A stretch of 64,000 nucleotides of DNA from Bradyrhizobium sp. CCGUVB1N3 (GTDB lineage Bacteria; Pseudomonadota; Alphaproteobacteria; Rhizobiales; Xanthobacteraceae). The position numbers and the translations under genes were made by a program. The notes under the pieces are model-generated. The model made no database searches, was not told where the DNA came from, and saw only the letters and a list, made by a program, of their open reading frames with translations. Numbering within the stretch: position 1 is the first letter of the stretch; every line of letters begins with the position of its first letter. Positions 49,529 to 59,286 of this stretch are shown one piece after another. Location of the stretch: the NCBI RefSeq assembly GCF_024199925.1, contig NZ_JANADR010000001.1:4092001-4156000 (forward strand). Reading direction: 5' to 3'.

Positions 49529-51073
49529 CTACGCCGCCGCCGGGATCGGCCGCGGGCTGACCACGTACTCCCGCAATACCTTGTCGTTGGCATCGACCTC
49601 GATCAGCGACACGTCGTAGGTCCAGAGATCGGCCAGGTGCTGTAGCACGCGCTTGGCGTCGGTCTCGTTGAGCTGCGAGCCCTTGATGACGTGGTGATGC
49701 AGGATCAGCCGGCGGTCGCCGGCGAGGTCGACGTCGACCACCTCGATATTGGCATCGATGAAGCCGACATCGTGCTGGCGCGCGAGCTCACGGCGGACGC
49801 GGCGGAAGCCGCGCTCGTCGTGAATGGCGTCGACCCGGATGCCGGCGCGCTCCTCCGGATCGTCGTGGAGATGGAACATGCGCAGGTGCCGCATCAGCCT
49901 AGGACTGAGGAACTGCCCGATAAAGCTCTCATCGCGGTAGTTCGCCCAGACATCGCGCAACACCCCCATCGGATCGCCCTTGCCGGCAATGTCCGGGAAC
50001 CACTCACGGTCCTCGGCTTCCGGATTCGTAGCGATCCGCTCGATATCCTGCATCATCGCAAAACCGAGCGCATAAGGATTGAAGCCGGAGAAGCGCGGGT
50101 CGTCGAACTCGGGCTGAAACACCACGTTGGTGTGTGACTGGAGGAATTCGAGGAAGTTGCCGTCGGTGATGCGTCCCTGCTTATGCAGGGTCGACATGAT
50201 GCGATAGTGGACGTAGGTCGCCGTCCCCTCGTTCATCACCTTGGTCTGGCTCTGCGGGTAGAAATACTGCGCGATGTGGCGGACGATGCGCAGCAATTCA
50301 CGCTGCCAGGGCGCCAGACGCGGCGCGCTCTTTTCCAGGAAGTAGAGCAGGTTTTCCTGCGGCAGGCCGAGCAGCTTGCGGCGGCGTTCGATGCTCAGTA
50401 CCGACCGGCTCTTGGCAGCGCCCTTGGGCACCGTGCGCCAGAGGTCGTTGAAGACCTCTTCCTCGTGCTGGCGACGGCGGCCGGCGCGCTTTTCCTCGGC
50501 CCGCAGATCGATGTTCTTTTTGCCCGGATACCGGTCGATGCCGTGCGACATCAGTGCATGCGCCGCGTCGAGCGTGCGCTCGACCTCGACGCGGCCATAG
50601 CGCGCCTCGCATTGCGAGACGTAGGTCTTGGCGAAGTCGAGATAGTCCAGGATGCCGTCGGCATCGGTCCACTGCTTGAACAAATAGTTGCTCTTGAAGA
50701 AGTGGTTGTGGCCGAACGCGGCATGCGCGATCACCAGCGTCTGCATCGTCGCCGTGTTCTCTTCCATCAAATAGGAGATGCAGGGCGAAGAATTGATGAC
50801 GATCTCGTAGGCGAGGCCCATCAGGCCCTTGCGATAGGAGGCCTCGTGAAACGCAAAATGCTTGCCGAAGGACCAGTGCTTGTAGAACAGCGGCATGCCG
50901 ACGGAGGAGTACGCGTCCAGCATCTGCTCGGCGGTGATCACCTCGATCTGGTTCGGATAGACGTCGAGGCCGAGTTCCTTTTTCGCGACCGCCTCGCAGG
51001 CATCGTGGATACGCTGCAAGGTGTGGAAGTCCCAGTCCGCGCCTTCGAACAATCGCCCGGTCTTGTCCGTCAT
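49529..51073 (-). CDS. spoVR: SpoVR-family protein (YcgB)
   Basis: 514-residue cytoplasmic protein of the SpoVR/YcgB family. It begins DWDFHTLQRIHDACEAVAKK and carries the conserved FYKHWSFGKHFAFHEASYRK and EIVINSSPCISYLMEENTAT blocks and FNPYALGFAMMQDIERIATN. Biochemical function is not established. In E. coli ycgB is a stationary-phase gene that functions with yeaG and yeaH. It overlaps the DUF444 gene by 4 nt and is the last gene of the prkA-yeaH-spoVR operon. Confidence 0.95.
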   Translation of the reverse strand: MTDKTGRLFEGADWDFHTLQRIHDACEAVAKKELGLDVYPNQIEVITAEQMLDAYSSVGMPLFYKHWSFGKHFAFHEASYRKGLMGLAYEIVINSSPCISYLMEENTATMQTLVIAHAAFGHNHFFKSNYLFKQWTDADGILDYLDFAKTYVSQCEARYGRVEVERTLDAAHALMSHGIDRYPGKKNIDLRAEEKRAGRRRQHEEEVFNDLWRTVPKGAAKSRSVLSIERRRKLLGLPQENLLYFLEKSAPRLAPWQRELLRIVRHIAQYFYPQSQTKVMNEGTATYVHYRIMSTLHKQGRITDGNFLEFLQSHTNVVFQPEFDDPRFSGFNPYALGFAMMQDIERIATNPEAEDREWFPDIAGKGDPMGVLRDVWANYRDESFIGQFLSPRLMRHLRMFHLHDDPEERAGIRVDAIHDERGFRRVRRELARQHDVGFIDANIEVVDVDLAGDRRLILHHHVIKGSQLNETDAKRVLQHLADLWTYDVSLIEVDANDKVLREYVVSPRPIPAAA

Positions 51074-52347
51074 GGAGCGGCTTTCTCCTGATTTTCGCGG
51101 CGCTGGAACAGGTCGTGGAACACCGGGAAGATTTCGCCGCGCTCGCTGACCTTGCGCATCGACAGCGGCGCGCCGCTGTTGCGCAAGCGCTCATAGAGCG
51201 TCCAGAGCGAGGAGTCGGAGAGATCGAAGGCGCTGCCGCCGGACTCGCCAACCTCGAGATAAGCGAAGAACTGGCAGACCGGCAGGATCTTATCGGTCAG
51301 GAGCATGCCGGCGAGCTCGCCGTCGGAATAGGAGTTGTCGCCGTCGGAGGCCTGGGCTGCGTAGATGTTCCAGTCCGACGGATTGAAGCGCTCGCGCACG
51401 ATCTCATGCATCGCCTGGAGCGCGCTCGACACCAGCGTGCCGCCCGAGGCCGGACCATAGAAGAAGGTCTGCTCGTCCACCTCCTCCGCGCGGTCGGTGT
51501 GGCGGATGAAGACGATCTCGACGTGCTTGTAGCGGCGCTTCAGGAAGACGTAGAGCAGCATGTAGAAGCGTTTGGCGAGGTCCTTCATGTGCTCGGACAT
51601 CGAACCGGAGACGTCCATCAGGCAGAACATCACCGCCTGCGCCACCGGCTTCGGCACCGTCTCGAAGCGACGGTAGCGGATGTCGAGCGGATCGATGAAG
51701 GGGATGCGCTTGGATTTCGCCTTCAGCCTCTCGAGCTCGGCGACGAGCGCTGCGCGCTCGTCTTCGTCGGTGCATTCGGCAATCCTGGCTTCCAGCTCGT
51801 CCATCTCGCTCTTGCGCGGACGGCGCAGCGCGATACGGCGTGCGAGCGCGAGCCTAACGGTCCGGCCGACGGAGATGTTCGCAGGCGAGCCGGACGTGGT
51901 GTAGCCGGCGCGCTGGAGGCCCTCGCTCTCGGTCTGGGTGATCTTGCGCTTGGCAAGATCGGGAAGCTCGAGATCATCGAGGAAGAGATCGACGAACTCA
52001 TCGCGGCTCAAGACGAAGCGAAAGGCGTCCTCGCTGTCGCCTTCACCGGGACCGGAGTCCTTGGCGCCGCCCTGCCCCGAACGCTGCAGATAGTCGCCCT
52101 CGATGAACTTCTTGTTCCCGGGCAACACCATGTCGCGCGTGCCGCCCTCGCGGCGGAAGCGCGGCTCATGCATCCCGTCGAGGGGGATCGTGACCTCACC
52201 CCCCTCCAGGACGTCCTTGATGTCGCGTTCCTGCGAGGTCTTCTTGACGGCGCCCTGCACCAAGGACTTGGCCCGACGCAAGAACCGCTGGCGGTTCTCA
52301 AGACTCTTGCCGCCCGGATTCAGGCGCCTGTCAATAATGTGGGCCAC
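51070..52347 (-). CDS. yeaH: DUF444/YeaH-YhbH family protein
   Basis: 425-residue cytoplasmic protein of the YeaH/YhbH family. It starts with IDRRLNPGGKSLENRQRFLR, typical of the family. The C-terminal half has a von Willebrand A-like fold with a MIDAS-type metal site in FCLMDVSGSMSEHMKDLAKR and FIRHTDRAEEVDEQTFF, and TLVSSALQAM may hold the third MIDAS element. It is thought to work with the PrkA/YeaG kinase in nutrient-stress adaptation. It lies 13 nt after prkA and overlaps spoVR by 4 nt. Confidence 0.95.
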   Translation of the reverse strand: MAHIIDRRLNPGGKSLENRQRFLRRAKSLVQGAVKKTSQERDIKDVLEGGEVTIPLDGMHEPRFRREGGTRDMVLPGNKKFIEGDYLQRSGQGGAKDSGPGEGDSEDAFRFVLSRDEFVDLFLDDLELPDLAKRKITQTESEGLQRAGYTTSGSPANISVGRTVRLALARRIALRRPRKSEMDELEARIAECTDEDERAALVAELERLKAKSKRIPFIDPLDIRYRRFETVPKPVAQAVMFCLMDVSGSMSEHMKDLAKRFYMLLYVFLKRRYKHVEIVFIRHTDRAEEVDEQTFFYGPASGGTLVSSALQAMHEIVRERFNPSDWNIYAAQASDGDNSYSDGELAGMLLTDKILPVCQFFAYLEVGESGGSAFDLSDSSLWTLYERLRNSGAPLSMRKVSERGEIFPVFHDLFQRRENQEKAAP

Positions 52348-52360
52348 TTTCGCATCCGCC

Positions 52361-54304
52361 TCAACCGGCCTGCTTCACACGCATGTACCACTCCACCAGC
52401 CGGCGAACCTGACGCTCGGTGTAGCCGCGCTCCACCATGCGTGCGACAAACTCGCCATGCTTCTTCTCGGTCTCGCCGTCCTTCTTCGACCCGAACGAGA
52501 TCACTGGAAGCAGGTCCTCGACCTGAGAGAATATCCGCTTTTCGATCACATCGCGAATCTTCTCGTAAGAGGTCCAGGTCGGATTCTTGCCGCCGTTCTG
52601 CGCGCGCGACCGTAACGAGAATTTGACCACCTCGTTCCGGAAGTCCTTCGGGTTGGCGATGCCGGCCGGCTTCTCGATCTTGGTCAACTCCTGGTTCAAG
52701 AGTTCGCGATCCAGCAGCTGTCCCGTATCGGGATCCTTGAAATCCTGATCCTCGATCCAGGCATCGGCATAGTCCACGTAGCGATCGAACAGGTTCTGGC
52801 CGTAATCCGAGTAGGATTCGAGATACGCCTTCTGGATCTCGTTTCCGATGAACTCGGCGTAACGCGGCGCAAGTTCGGCCTTGATGAATTCAAGGTAGCG
52901 TTTCTCGGTCTCCTCCGGAAGCTGCTCGCGGCGGATCGCCTGCTCCAGCGCGTACATCAGATGCACGGTATCGGCAGCGACCTCCTGCGGATCGTGGTTG
53001 AAGGTCGCGGCCAGGATCTTGAAGGCAAAGCGAGTGGAAACGCCGTCCATGCCCTCATCGACACCGGCGGCATCGCGGTATTCCTGAACGCTGCGCGCCT
53101 TGGGATCGGATTCCTTCAGGCTTTCGCCATCGTACACCCGCATCTTGGCAAACAGCGTGGAATTTTCGTGCTTGCGCAGACGTGACATCACCGAGAACCG
53201 CGCCATCGTCTCCAGCGTCGCGGGCGCGCAAGGTGCCGAAGCGAGCTCTGAGCCCTGGATCAGCTTTTCGTATATCTTCTGCTCTTCGGTGTACCGCAGG
53301 ACATAGGGTACCTTGATCACGCAGATGCGGTCGATGAAGGCCTCGTTGTTCTTGTTGGACTTGAAGCTCGCCCACTCGGCCTCGTTCGAGTGCGCGAGGA
53401 TGATGCCGGTGAAGGGGATCGCGCCGATGTTCTCGGTGCCGATATAGTTGCCCTCCTGTGTCGCGGTGAGCAGCGGGTGCAGCATCTTGATCGGCGCCTT
53501 GAACATCTCGACGAACTCGAGGATGCCCTGGTTGGCGCGGTTGAGACCGCCGGAATAGCTGTACGCATCCGGGTCGTTCTGCGCGTAGGTCTCGAGCTTG
53601 CGGATGTCGACCTTGCCGACCAGCGAGGAGATGTCCTGGTTGTTCTCGTCACCCGGCTCGGTCTTGGAGACGGCGATCTGGCGCAGCCGCGACGGCTGGA
53701 TCTTGGCGACGCGGAATTGCGAGATGTCGCCGCCGAAGGCTTCCAGCCGCTTGTAGCACCACGGGCTCATCAGGCCGGTGAGACGCCGGCGCGGAATGCC
53801 GTACTTCTCTTCCAGCATCGGCCCAAGATGATCGGGATCGAACAGACTGAGCGGACTCTCGAACACCGGGCTCAGTTCGTCGCCGGCTTTCAGCACATAG
53901 ATCGGCTGCACTTCCATCAGCGACTTGAGCCTCTCGGCGAGCGAGGATTTGCCGCCGCCGACCGGGCCGAGCAGATAGAGGATCTGCTTGCGTTCTTCGA
54001 GGCCTTGCGCGGCGTGACGGAAGAAACCGACGATGCGCTCGATCGTTTCTTCCATGCCGTAGAATCCGGCGAAGGCTGGATAGGTGCGGATCGTACGGTT
54101 CAAAAAAATACGGCCAAGGCGTGGGTCCTTGGCCGTGTCAATCGTCTGGGGGTCACCGATCGCAGCTAGTAGTCGCTCGGCTGAATTCGCGTATTTCATG
54201 GGATCGCTTCGACACGATTCCAGATATTCCGCCATCGACATGTCGTGCTGGCTTCTCGCCTCGAACGACCGAGCGAAAGCGTTGAACAAAGAATCGTTGT
54301 ACAT
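52361..54304 (-). CDS. prkA: PrkA-family serine protein kinase (YeaG)
   Basis: 647-residue stress kinase. The N-terminal AAA-like domain has Walker A GPVGGGKSS at residues 113-121 and Walker-B-related segments (GILEFVEMFKAPIKMLHPLL). The C-terminal kinase-like region (about 400-640) follows. Other landmarks are MEETIERIVGFFRHAAQGLE, IPFTGIILAHSNEAEW and VPYVLRYTEEQKIYEKLI. Homologues phosphorylate themselves and other proteins, and in E. coli YeaG affects survival in prolonged nitrogen starvation. It is the first gene of the operon with yeaH and spoVR and has GGAGAGG before the ATG. The EcfG-like promoter at 54341-54366 lies 37 nt upstream. Confidence 0.95.
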   Translation of the reverse strand: MYNDSLFNAFARSFEARSQHDMSMAEYLESCRSDPMKYANSAERLLAAIGDPQTIDTAKDPRLGRIFLNRTIRTYPAFAGFYGMEETIERIVGFFRHAAQGLEERKQILYLLGPVGGGKSSLAERLKSLMEVQPIYVLKAGDELSPVFESPLSLFDPDHLGPMLEEKYGIPRRRLTGLMSPWCYKRLEAFGGDISQFRVAKIQPSRLRQIAVSKTEPGDENNQDISSLVGKVDIRKLETYAQNDPDAYSYSGGLNRANQGILEFVEMFKAPIKMLHPLLTATQEGNYIGTENIGAIPFTGIILAHSNEAEWASFKSNKNNEAFIDRICVIKVPYVLRYTEEQKIYEKLIQGSELASAPCAPATLETMARFSVMSRLRKHENSTLFAKMRVYDGESLKESDPKARSVQEYRDAAGVDEGMDGVSTRFAFKILAATFNHDPQEVAADTVHLMYALEQAIRREQLPEETEKRYLEFIKAELAPRYAEFIGNEIQKAYLESYSDYGQNLFDRYVDYADAWIEDQDFKDPDTGQLLDRELLNQELTKIEKPAGIANPKDFRNEVVKFSLRSRAQNGGKNPTWTSYEKIRDVIEKRIFSQVEDLLPVISFGSKKDGETEKKHGEFVARMVERGYTERQVRRLVEWYMRVKQAG

Positions 54305-54340
54305 GATCCCTCTCCGCGTGATTTCCGCTACTCAAGCTGA

Positions 54341-54366
54341 AACGAAAGCAGTTACCGGACCGTTCC
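54341..54366 (-). promoter_or_regulatory. EcfG (general stress response) promoter of the prkA operon
   Basis: On the minus strand GGAAC (54362-54366) is followed after exactly 17 nt by CGTT (54341-54344). This is the GGAAC-N16/18-cGTT consensus of the alphaproteobacterial stress sigma factor EcfG. The CGTT box sits 36 nt before the prkA ATG, giving a leader of about 30 nt. The match is exact in both boxes and the downstream genes are stress genes. Confidence 0.65.
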
Positions 54367-54464
54367 TCAGCGCCCGTCTCGAATCAGCATGAGCACATGA
54401 CGATCATTGGACACCCGGGCGCCTTCTCGGCGCAACGCACTACGTAGGCACCGGGTGAGTTACG

Positions 54465-54482
54465 AACAGGCACTTGCCTGTT
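54465..54482. terminator. 18-bp palindrome AACAGGCA-CT-TGCCTGTT
   Basis: Perfect 8-bp inverted repeat with a 2-base centre between the prkA promoter and the disrupted gene at 54510. It could end transcription of that gene or be an operator for prkA. The tiny loop favours protein binding over an RNA hairpin. Confidence 0.35.
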
Positions 54483-54509
54483 ATTTATGCGAATCTACAC
54501 CCGTACTTG

Positions 54510-55047
54510 CTAATTTCCAGCAAATGTCGCCCCGCCGCAACATCCGGGCGTTACCGGGGATTGGTCCATCCGGCAGCGCAGCATAGCCGTCCGCCAACGG
54601 CAAACTTGTGACGCTTTGACGGCGAAGCCTTGAGCGTCGTGATGGCTCTTCTGCTGCAATGCGGCGCGCCGCTCACTCGCGTCGTGACAAGCCTGGCAGG
54701 CTCGCAGCAGCATAGCGAAGTCCGTCGCCAGCCCAGCCGGATCGATGACGATGGAATCCACATCACCCTCTGGCGAGATTGCGCGCCTGCTCCTGACGCA
54801 GCGAAGTTGCCGCCGCAGTGCCGGCGTCGATGTCAACACAACGGTTTTGCTTCCGCGGCTTTCGCGCACCGAAACGTCTTGGATCGAGAACGTCTTGGAT
54901 CGAGTCCCAGAGCAGGAATTCGTTGCCGATGCGCAGATCGCGGATGCCGTTACGGCCGACGATGACGACCGGCCTCCGCTCGGCCGGCAACATCCAGATT
55001 AGGCGGCAGGTGACGAGCCCGAACAGGAGAACACCCGCACAGCGCAA
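54510..55047 (-). pseudogene. STM3941-like/PH-type membrane protein gene broken by a 16-bp tandem duplication
   Basis: The first frame carries a hydrophobic helix (AGVLLFGLVTCRLIW) and then VVIVGRNGIRDLRIGNEFLL, continuing WDSIQDV before losing sense. A second frame continues with RESRGSKTVVLTSTPALRRQ and EGDVDSIVIDPAGLATDFAM. The break falls in a tandem pair of AACGTCTTGGATCGAG (54873-54888, 54889-54904). Removing one copy joins the frames as LLWDSIQDVSVRESRGSK. A small membrane protein with a PH-like domain, widespread in this group and of unknown function, was therefore inactivated. The 5' end is also unclear (TTG at 55047; an in-frame stop further upstream), and the 3' end past residue 70 of the second frame looks eroded. 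Confidence 0.75.
54873..54904. repeat. 16-bp perfect tandem duplication
   Basis: Two head-to-tail copies of AACGTCTTGGATCGAG (54873-54888 and 54889-54904). Because 16 is not a multiple of 3, the duplication shifts the reading frame of the enclosing gene. Confidence 0.95.
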
Positions 55048-55187
55048 GGCCGTCGGATTTTGCGTGCATGCTTATCCCCCAGCATGGCAGTTCATGTATG
55101 AACTGACGCAACCCACCGCAGGGGCAAATGCTTGAGCCCGCGAGACGAACTCCGCTCAGCGAAGGCTGGCGCTACGCAAAGGACTTT

Positions 55188-55220
55188 GACCGAAAAGCTT
55201 GCTCTGACCGACAAGCTTGC
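55188..55220 (+). promoter_or_regulatory. Direct repeats GACCGA(A/C)AAGCTTGC upstream of tal-pgi
   Basis: Two 15-bp copies (55188-55202, 55206-55220) differ at one base and start 18 bp apart, just upstream of a TATAAT box. The arrangement suits a dimeric or tandem regulator binding nearly the same face of the helix. Identity unknown. Confidence 0.45.
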
Positions 55221-55240
55221 GGTCAACGACTTTCACGCAA

Positions 55241-55270
55241 CGGACAACCGGTCGACCGGATCGCTATAAT
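55241..55270 (+). promoter_or_regulatory. Likely housekeeping promoter of the tal-pgi operon
   Basis: Perfect TATAAT at 55265-55270, with CGGACA (4 of 6 to TTGACA) 18 nt upstream at 55241-55246. It gives a leader of about 130 nt before the tal-pgi ATG. Confidence 0.45.
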
Positions 55271-55407
55271 CTCAACAGAGTTATGCCGAGAGTACGACGC
55301 ACATACCCTTGATTGGTTCCCTCCCAAGGTCGTGTTAACACACCATAGCGCGTCAGGACCGGCGCTGGAACCCCTCGCCCGCCACCGGCTCGGAGAAAAG
55401 AGAGATC

Positions 55408-58257
55408 ATGAATCCCGTCAAAGAACTGGAAAAGCACGGTCAGGCCGTCTGGCTGGACTTCCTGGCCCGCGGCTTCATCGCCAAGGGCGACCTGAAGCGG
55501 CTGATCGAGACCGATGGCGTCAAGGGCGTCACCTCCAACCCGTCGATCTTCGAAAAGGCGATCGGCAGCTCGGACGAATATGACGCCCCGATCGGCAAGG
55601 CGCTGAAGCGCGGGGACCGTCCGGTCGCCGACCTGTTCGAGCAGCTCGCGGTCGAGGACATCCAGAACGCCGCCGACGTGCTGCGCCCGGTCTACAACCG
55701 CCTGAAGGGCCAGGACGGCTTCGTCAGCCTGGAGGTGTCGCCCTATCTGGCGATGGATACCAGGGGGACGGTCGCGGAAGCCCGGCGGCTCTGGAAGGAT
55801 GTCGATCGCAAAAACTTGATGATCAAGGTGCCGGCGACGCCGGAGGGCCTGCCGGCCATCGAGCAGCTCATCGGCGACGGCATCAGCGTCAATATCACCC
55901 TGTTGTTCTCCAAAGAGGTCTATCTGGAGGTCGCCGAGGCCTATCTTGCGGGCCTTGAGAAATACGTGGCCGGCGGCGGCGATCCGTCGCATGTCGCAAG
56001 TGTCGCAAGCTTCTTCGTCAGCCGGATCGACAGCGTGGTCGACAAGCAGCTCGACGACAAGATCGCCCGCGCCAACGACCCCAGCGAAAAGGAGCGCCTG
56101 GCGGCGCTCAAGGGCAAGGTCGCGATCGCGAATGCAAAACTCGCCTACCAGGACTACAAGCGCCTGTTCTCCGGGCCACGCTGGGACAAGCTCGCCGCCA
56201 AGGGCGCCAAGCCGCAGCGGATGCTGTGGGCCTCCACCGGCACCAAGAACAAGGACTATAGCGACGTCCTCTATGTCGAGGAGCTGATCGGCCCCAACAC
56301 CATCAACACCGTGCCGCCGGCGACGCTGGATGCGTTCCGCGACCACGGCAAGCTGCGCGACAGCCTGGAGGAGAATGTCGAGGAGGCCGCCCACGTGCTG
56401 GACGAGCTCGAGCGCTCCGGCATCTCGCTTGACGAGATCACCGAGGAGCTCGTCAAGGACGGCGTGAAGCTGTTTGCCGACGCCGCCGACAAGCTCTATG
56501 GCGCGGTCGCCTCCAAGCGCGCCACCGTGCTCGGGGCAGCGATCGACCGCCAGCACTTTGCCCTTGGCGAGCGGCTCGGCAAGGCCGTGACCACGAGCAC
56601 CGAGGACTGGCGGGCCAATGCAAAAATCCGCAGGCTCTGGCTGCACGACAAGTCGGTCTGGACCGGTGCGGACGAGAACAAGTGGCTCGGCTGGCTCGAC
56701 TGCGCGGCGAAGGCCGACGTTGCCGACTATGCGGACTACGCAGGGCGCGTGAAGGGCCAAAGATTCTCCGACGCCGTCGTGCTCGGCATGGGCGGATCGA
56801 GCCTGGGACCTGAGGTGCTCGCCGAAACCTTTGCACGGAAGGCGGGCTTTCCGAAGCTGCATGTGCTCGACTCGACCGACCCCGCGCAGGTGCGGGCGAT
56901 GGAAGCCAAGATCGACATCGCCAACACCGTTTTCATCGTGTCCAGCAAGTCCGGCGGCACCACCGAACCGAATGCGATGAAGGATTATTTCTACGACCGC
57001 GTCGCGCAAGCAGTCGGCTCCTCCGTCAAGACCGGCCATCGCTTCATCGCGGTGACCGACCCCGGCTCATCGCTGGAGAAGGCTGCCAAGACGCTGAACT
57101 ATGCCCGCATCTTCTACGGCGAGCCCTCGATCGGCGGGCGCTATTCGGTCCTCTCGCCCTTCGGGCTGGTACCGGCCGCGACCGCCGGCATCGATGTCGG
57201 AAGCTTCATCAAGCACACGCTCGCGATGGTGCGCTCCTGCGGACCGGACGTGCCGCCGCATGAAAATCCCGGCGTGCAGCTCGGCCTTGCCATGGGGCTC
57301 GCCGGTCTCGAGGGCCGCGACAAGGTGACGATCTTCTCTTCGAAAAAGATCGCTGATTTCGGCGCATGGGCCGAGCAGCTCATTGCGGAATCGACCGGCA
57401 AGGAGGGCAAGGGCCTGATCCCGATCGACGGTGAACCGCTCGGAGATCCTTCGATTTACGGCAACGACCGCTTCTTCATCGATATCCGTACCGAAAGTGA
57501 GTCGGACGCGGCTCACGAGGAGAAGCTCGCGGCACTCGAGCGTGCGGGTCACCCCGTGGTGCGTATCGTCATGAAGTCGGTTGACCATCTCGGCCAGGAG
57601 TTCTTCCGCTTCGAGATGGCGACCGCGGTCGCGGGCTCCATCCTCGGCATCAACCCGTTCGACCAGCCCGACGTGGAAGCTGCCAAGATCAAGACCCGCG
57701 AGCTCACCGCCGCGTTCGAGAAGACCGGCACGCTGCCGCCCGAACAGCCGGTCGTCAGCACCGCGGACGCCGATCTCTACACCGACGACGCCAACGCCGC
57801 GGCGCTCCGTGCCGCCGGTGCGAACGGCGACCTCACCTCGTGGCTAAGAGCGCATCTCGGCCGCTCCACGCAAGGCGACTATGTCGCCCTGCTCGGCTAC
57901 ATCGCGCGTGACAAGGCCACGATCGAGGCTTTGCAGGCGATGCGGACGGAGGTGCTCGAAAAGCGCCATGTCGCCACCGCCGCGGAATTCGGTCCGCGCT
58001 TCCTGCATTCGACCGGGCAAGCCTACAAGGGCGGGCCAGACAGCGGCGTGTTCCTGCAAATCACGACCGACGACGCCAAGGACCTTCCGGTGCCGGGCCA
58101 GAAGGCGAGCTTCGGCGTCATCAAGGCGGCGCAGGCGCGCGGCGACTTCGACGTGCTCACCGAGCGCGGACGACGCGCGCTTCGCGTGCACCTGAAGGGT
58201 GGGCTGAAGAAAGGCCTTGCCGCGCTGAACGCCGCGCTGTCGCAAGCGTTGAACTGA
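55408..58257 (+). CDS. tal-pgi: Bifunctional transaldolase / glucose-6-phosphate isomerase
   Basis: 949-residue fusion enzyme joining the non-oxidative pentose phosphate pathway with hexose phosphate isomerisation. The transaldolase domain covers about 1-360 ([13 protein letters not shown]; Schiff-base Lys140 in [24 protein letters not shown]). The isomerase domain covers about 390-949 ([57 protein letters not shown]). Such fusions are known in rhizobia and actinobacteria. It is the first gene of a six-gene operon; gnd follows after 14 nt. The gene has a GAGAAAAGAGAG ribosome site. Confidence 0.95.
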   Translation: MNPVKELEKHGQAVWLDFLARGFIAKGDLKRLIETDGVKGVTSNPSIFEKAIGSSDEYDAPIGKALKRGDRPVADLFEQLAVEDIQNAADVLRPVYNRLKGQDGFVSLEVSPYLAMDTRGTVAEARRLWKDVDRKNLMIKVPATPEGLPAIEQLIGDGISVNITLLFSKEVYLEVAEAYLAGLEKYVAGGGDPSHVASVASFFVSRIDSVVDKQLDDKIARANDPSEKERLAALKGKVAIANAKLAYQDYKRLFSGPRWDKLAAKGAKPQRMLWASTGTKNKDYSDVLYVEELIGPNTINTVPPATLDAFRDHGKLRDSLEENVEEAAHVLDELERSGISLDEITEELVKDGVKLFADAADKLYGAVASKRATVLGAAIDRQHFALGERLGKAVTTSTEDWRANAKIRRLWLHDKSVWTGADENKWLGWLDCAAKADVADYADYAGRVKGQRFSDAVVLGMGGSSLGPEVLAETFARKAGFPKLHVLDSTDPAQVRAMEAKIDIANTVFIVSSKSGGTTEPNAMKDYFYDRVAQAVGSSVKTGHRFIAVTDPGSSLEKAAKTLNYARIFYGEPSIGGRYSVLSPFGLVPAATAGIDVGSFIKHTLAMVRSCGPDVPPHENPGVQLGLAMGLAGLEGRDKVTIFSSKKIADFGAWAEQLIAESTGKEGKGLIPIDGEPLGDPSIYGNDRFFIDIRTESESDAAHEEKLAALERAGHPVVRIVMKSVDHLGQEFFRFEMATAVAGSILGINPFDQPDVEAAKIKTRELTAAFEKTGTLPPEQPVVSTADADLYTDDANAAALRAAGANGDLTSWLRAHLGRSTQGDYVALLGYIARDKATIEALQAMRTEVLEKRHVATAAEFGPRFLHSTGQAYKGGPDSGVFLQITTDDAKDLPVPGQKASFGVIKAAQARGDFDVLTERGRRALRVHLKGGLKKGLAALNAALSQALN

Positions 58258-58271
58258 AAGAGGATACCTCA

Positions 58272-59273
58272 ATGCAGCTCGGCATGATCGGCCTCGGCCG
58301 GATGGGCGGCAACATTGTCCGCCGGCTGATGCGTAACGGCCATTCGGCCGTGGTCTATGACAAGGACGCCAAGGCCGTCGCCGACCTTGCCGCGGACGGG
58401 GCGCAGGGCGCGAATACGCTCGAAGAGTTCGTCGCCAAGCTCGACAGGCCGCGCACAGCCTGGGTGATGCTGCCCGCCGGCCGCATCACCGAGACGACGA
58501 TCGAGACGCTCGCAAAGCTGATGCAAGCCGGCGACGTCATCATCGACGGCGGCAACACGTTCTGGCAGGACGACGTTCGCCGCGGCAAGGCGCTGAAGGA
58601 GCGTGACATCCACTATGTCGATGTCGGCACCTCCGGCGGCGTCTGGGGGCTCGACCGCGGCTATTGCATGATGATCGGCGGCGACAAGGCCGTCGTCGAC
58701 CGGCTCGATCCGATCTTCGGCACGCTTGCGCCGGGCGCGGGCGACATTCCGAAGACACCGGGTCGTGAGGGCCGCGATCCCCGCATCGAGCAGGGCTACA
58801 TCCATGCCGGCCCGGTCGGCGCGGGCCATTTCGTCAAGATGATCCATAACGGAATCGAGTACGGCCTGATGCAGGCCTATGCCGAGGGTTTTGACATTCT
58901 CAAGAACGCCGACACGGAGGCACTGCCGGCGGATCATCGTTTCGATTTCGATCTCGCCGACATTGCCGAGGTGTGGCGACGCGGCAGCGTGATCCCGTCC
59001 TGGCTTCTCGACCTCACCTCGACCGCGCTCGCCGACAGCCCGGCGCTGGCGGAATATTCCGGGTTCGTGGAGGATTCCGGCGAAGGGCGCTGGACCGTGA
59101 ATGCGGCGATTGACGAGGCAGTGCCGGCCGAAGTGCTGACCGCGGCGCTGTTTGCCCGCTTCCGGTCACGCAAGGAGCACACCTTCGCGGAGAAGATCCT
59201 CTCCGCCATGCGCGCCGGCTTCGGGGGGCACAAAGAGCCGAAGCAACCGGGCTCATCCAAGCCCAAAGCCTGA
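58272..59273 (+). CDS. gnd: 6-phosphogluconate dehydrogenase, decarboxylating (short type)
   Basis: 333-residue NAD(P)-dependent enzyme giving ribulose 5-phosphate and CO2 from 6-phosphogluconate. The Rossmann motif [13 protein letters not shown] is at residues 6-18, [10 protein letters not shown] is in the substrate loop, and [20 protein letters not shown] holds the catalytic Lys and conserved His-Asn. It is the short GndA/YqeC type rather than the 470-residue E. coli type. It lies between tal-pgi (14 nt) and zwf (13 nt). Confidence 0.94.
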   Translation: MQLGMIGLGRMGGNIVRRLMRNGHSAVVYDKDAKAVADLAADGAQGANTLEEFVAKLDRPRTAWVMLPAGRITETTIETLAKLMQAGDVIIDGGNTFWQDDVRRGKALKERDIHYVDVGTSGGVWGLDRGYCMMIGGDKAVVDRLDPIFGTLAPGAGDIPKTPGREGRDPRIEQGYIHAGPVGAGHFVKMIHNGIEYGLMQAYAEGFDILKNADTEALPADHRFDFDLADIAEVWRRGSVIPSWLLDLTSTALADSPALAEYSGFVEDSGEGRWTVNAAIDEAVPAEVLTAALFARFRSRKEHTFAEKILSAMRAGFGGHKEPKQPGSSKPKA

Positions 59274-59286
59274 AGGCCGGCCATTC

